A DNA stretch of 64,000 nt, from NCBI GenBank assembly GCA_036971475.1, contig JBAIZL010000001.1, forward strand, positions 149,057,544-149,121,543, given 5' to 3'. The translations under genes were made by a program, and so were the position numbers. The stretch comes from Prosapia bicincta (Eukaryota > Arthropoda > Insecta > Hemiptera > Cercopidae). How positions within the stretch are numbered: the stretch's first letter is position 1; each line of letters begins with the position of its first letter. Shown here one piece after another: positions 60,405-64,000 of the stretch. Under the pieces are notes generated by a model. That model had not been told where the DNA came from, made no database searches, and was given only the letters and a program-made list of their open reading frames with translations.

Positions 60405-62757
60405 CTGTGTAACTTCCTCTAGTAATATACGGTGTACTATCCAGTAAAGCGTTATTAGTTGCATCCGGTGTACCTTCCTGTGTAATATACGGTGTACTTT
60501 CCAGTGTAGCGTTATTAATAGCATCCGGTGTACCTTCCTGTGTAATGTACGGTGTACTTTCCAGTGTAGCGTTATTGATAGCATCCGGGGTGCCTTCATG
60601 TGTAATGTATGGTGTACTTTCCAGTGTAGCGTTATTAGTAGCATCCGGTGTACCTTCCTGTGTAATGTACGATGTACTTTCCAGTGTAGCGTTATTAGTA
60701 GCATCCGGTGTACCTTCCTGTGTAATGTACGGTGTACTTTCAAGTGTAGCGTTATTAGTAGCATCCGATGTGCCTTCCTGTGTAATATACGGTGTACTTT
60801 CCACTGTAGCGTTATTAGTAGCATCCGGTGTGACTTCCTGTGTAATGTACGGTGTACTTTCCAGTGTAGGGTAATTAGTAGCATCCGGTGTACCTTCCTG
60901 TGTAATATACGGTGTACTTTCCAGGGTAGCGTTATTAGTAGCATCCGGTGTACCTTCCTGTGTAATGTACGGTGTACTTTACAGTGTAGCGTTATTAGTA
61001 GCATCCGGTGTACCTTCCTGTGTAATGTACGGTGTACTTTCCGGTGTAGCGTTATTAGTAGCATCCGGGGTGCCTTCATGTGTAATGTATGGTGTACTTT
61101 CCAGTGTAGCGTTATTAGTAGCATCCGGTGTACCTTCCTGTGTAATGTACGGTGTACTTTCCAGTGTAGCGTTATTAGTAGCATCCAGTGTGCTTTCCTG
61201 TGTAATGTACGGTGTACTTTCCAGTGTAGCGTTATTAGTAGCATCCGGTGTGCCTTCCTGTGTAATATACGGTGTACTTTCCAGGGTAGCGTTATTAGTA
61301 GCATCCGGTGTGCCTTCCTGTGTAATGTACGGTGTACTTTCCAGTGTAGGGTTATTAGTAGCATCTGGTGTACCTTCCTGTGTAATGTACGGTGTACTTT
61401 CCAGAGTAGCGTTATTAGTAACATCCGGTGTACCTTCCTTTGTAATATACAGTGTACTTTCCAGTGTAGCGTTATTAGTAGCATCCGGTGTGCCTTCCTG
61501 TGTAATATACGGTGTACTTTCCAGGGTAGCGTTATTAGTAGCATCCGGTGTGCCTTCCTGTGTAATGTACGGTGTACTTTCCAGTGTAGGGTAATTAGTA
61601 GCATCCGGTGTACCTTCCTGTGTAATATACGGTGTACTCTCCAGGGTAGCGTTATTAGTAGCATCCGGTGTACCTTCCTGTTAGTAGCATCCGGTGTGCC
61701 TTCCTGTGTAATGTACGGTGTACTTTCCAGTGTATGGTAATTAGTAGCATCCGGTGTACCTTCCTGTGTAATGTACGGTGTACTTTCCAGTGTAGCGTTA
61801 TTAGTAGCATCCGGTGTGCCTTCATGTGTAATGTACGGTGTACTTTCCAGTGTAGCGTTATTAGTAGCATCCGGTGTACCTTCTTGTGTAATGTACGGTG
61901 TACTTTCCCGTGTAGCGTTATTAGTAGCATCCGGTGTACCTTCCTGTGTAATGTACGGTGTACTTTCCAGTGTAGCGTTATTAGTAGCATCCGGTGCCTT
62001 CATGTGTAATGTACGGTGTACTTTCCAGTGTAGCGTTATTAGTAGCATCCGATGTACCTTCCTGTGTAATGTACGGTGTACCTTCCAGTGTACCGTTATT
62101 AGTAGCATCCGGTGTACCTTCCTGTGTAATGTATGGTGTACTTTCCAGTGTAGCGTTATTAGTAGCATCCGGTGTGCCTTCATGTGTAATGTATGGTGTA
62201 CTTTCCAGTGTATCGTTATTAGTAGCATCCGGTGTACCTTCCTGTGTAATGTACGGTGTACTTTCCAGTGTAGCGTTATTAGTAGCATCCGGTGCCTTCA
62301 TGTGTAATGTACGGTGTACTTTCCAGTGTAGCGTTATTAGTAGCATCCGGTGCCTTCATGTGTAATGTACGGTGTACTTTCCAGTGTAGCGTTATTAGTA
62401 GCATCTGGTGTACCTTCCTGTGTAATGTACGGTGTATTTTCCAGTGTAGCGTTATTAGTAGCATCCGGTGTACCTTCCTGTGTAATGTATGGTGTACTTT
62501 CCAGTGTATCGTTATTAGTAGCATCCGGTGTACCTTCCTGTGTAATGTACGGTGTACTTTCCAGTGTAGCGTTATTAGTAGCATCCGGTGCCTTCATGTG
62601 TAATGTACGGTGTACTTTCCAGTGTAGCGTTATTAGTAGCATCCGGTGCCTTCATGTGTAATGTACGGTGTACTTTCCAGTGTAGCGTTATTAGTAGCAT
62701 CTGGTGTACCTTCCTGTGTAATGTACGGTGTATTTTCCAGTGTAGCGTTATTAGTAG
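60405..62757. repeat. 60-bp minisatellite, about 39 copies, open on several frames
   Basis: The unit is TGTAATGTACGGTGTACTTT, CCAGTGTAGCGTTATTAGTA, GCATCCGGTGTACCTTCCTG. Later copies include 58-bp units lacking 2 bp (CCGGTGCCTTCATG), and one shortened unit lies at about 61670-61690. On the minus strand one frame reads ESTPYITQEGTPDATNNATL, 20 residues per unit, stop-free from about 61680 to 60388 but with no ATG. Other frames on both strands are also open for hundreds of codons because 60 is divisible by three. I treat it as a repeat first; a mucin-like exon is possible. Confidence 0.93.
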
Positions 62758-64000
62758 CTTTTGTAATAAAGATATTGAAACACTTTTATTATATAGTGAA
62801 AAGAAACAATTAAGGTCTATAAAAAAAACTTATTGGCTCTTTTCAAGTGAATATTATTATTCTTAGTGGTTTTTATTACTAAAATATTTTATTCTTAGTT
62901 TTTGCGTTATTTTTTAGATTTTTGTTTTTAGACATGTCACTATATTTATTCCCAAAATCAGTTACAAAAAAAAATGAATTTTGTTCAGTGATATTTCTTT
63001 AACACAGACTATACAAATTGAATAAAAATCGGTTTCCCTGCTCTCAGCTAGAACGCAGGAAAGTAATTTGATCGTATGCTCTAAATCGACTGTAATAAAC
63101 GTATATTTGAATACGCTCTACAAATTTTGCAATATTTGGAGATGATATTATATCCCTTTGAAAGAACCGTCAAACCTTCAAGCTATGACTGAATTCTTGA
63201 TGAAACGTTTTGTTTGATATTCTTCTTACTGAAAGCACATATTTACATTTTATCATTCTCCTTACAGTCAACTTTGTAAAACTTGTAATAAAATCAAAGC
63301 TACATACTGTATGCCAGTAAAAAACGATGTTGTAGAAAGTAAATACGAAATAGAAAGAAAAACGACAGGTCGTTGTAGAAAGTAAATACGCTACAACTGC
63401 CGTTAAAATATATGCCGTTAAATGACTAATTACATTTTTTACCAATTTGATTTACATTTCGAAATTTTATTTTGTTCACTATGAATGATGTATTGTCACA
63501 GAAACGCGCTTAGAGAAATAAATTATTTTTTGTTTAGTTTAGTATATATAACTCATAAGTTCAATGATAAAATTTTATCCCTATTGCCATGTCAATATTT
63601 AAAAATATTTAAGAATTAAATATCTATAATAGTTATTATTGAATGTAAAATAAATATATTATATATGTTAATTTATATAGTAGCCAATCACTGAGGAAGT
63701 CAAAGACTCTTCGTGTTTTGCTTAAAATTTTTTGCACCGAGATTAAGGTTATTGTTAGGTTAAAAACAATAGAAATAAAGTCTGGATTATTTATGCAGAC
63801 GACAAATGGTAAAATGAAACACAACTAAAACAACTGTAAAATTCTTAATTAAGTCTTACAAAGAGTTTTTATGTTCATTTTAATATCTTCTCTTTTGAAA
63901 ATTAGATTATCTTAGAGTCGTTTTTTGTAATTAAAGCTTGAGAAAATAGAGGTTAAGGGAGGAGTCTAACGTAAAGTTACTTTACCTCTCTATTATATTA
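62758..64000. other. AT-rich end of the window without recognisable feature
   Basis: Frames at 63170-63445 and 63636-63824 (minus) show no recognisable domain. No repeat or RNA gene is seen. Confidence 0.4.

Noticed and set aside
63170..63445. 91-codon minus frame near the window end
   Set aside because: Hydrophobic AT-driven composition, no family recognised, no splice or promoter context.

Overview
This window is AT-rich eukaryotic nuclear DNA that is almost entirely repetitive. GT-AG introns, PIF/Harbinger, Penelope-like and R1/LOA-type elements and an LTR retrotransposon with a TGGCGCCC primer site suggest an arthropod, most likely an insect with a large repeat-rich genome; the species cannot be named from sequence alone. 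No complete host gene is visible. Two stretches could be host exons: a two-exon gene tail at 10483-10927 and a short Thr/Ser/Glu-rich reading frame at 22203-22520.

Layout. 1-3655: degraded non-LTR retrotransposon fragments and a TG/TA microsatellite. 3656-7315: a cluster of Penelope-like retroelement (PLE) remnants, mostly foldback copies in which an inverted 3' end is joined head to head to a 5'-truncated copy, several of them bounded by (TA)n. 9240-9955: 39-bp tandem repeat. 12900-13693: a PIF/Harbinger copy with a broken transposase. 14508-15969: 16-bp minisatellite, a foldback element and a small PLE foldback. 17080-21893: a 101-bp tandem repeat split by a 4.2-kb non-LTR retrotransposon with a clear target-site duplication. 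25294-25811: TA microsatellite around a 106-bp near-perfect palindrome.

26215-53626 is one satellite field of about 285 copies of a 68-bp monomer. It has two subfamilies in succession and higher-order duplications. It is split by an 8.0-kb LTR retrotransposon (38958-46953, minus strand) with 2,016-bp LTRs that differ at only two positions I could find. That element has an intact gag and an intact protease frame but no reverse transcriptase, RNase H or integrase. Gag and protease are linked by a textbook -1 frameshift signal: A AAA AAC directly before the gag stop, a 9-nt spacer and a 14-bp stem.

56440-59340 is a decayed PLE (RT plus GIY-YIG) on the minus strand. It contains a nested Harbinger-like MITE with TTA duplications and a GC-rich 104-bp tandem array. 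60405-62757 is a 60-bp minisatellite with a long Thr-rich open frame.

The main discovery candidates are: (1) type I hammerhead ribozyme folds with palindromic stem III in four different PLE-type termini (6030-6074, 7230-7275, 15846-15894, 23345-23391), all sharing one extra base between CUGANGA and stem II; (2) the young gag-protease-only LTR element with its complete frameshift cassette; (3) the head-to-head PLE foldbacks and their association with (TA)n. Satellite and repeat boundaries are given to within about one repeat unit.
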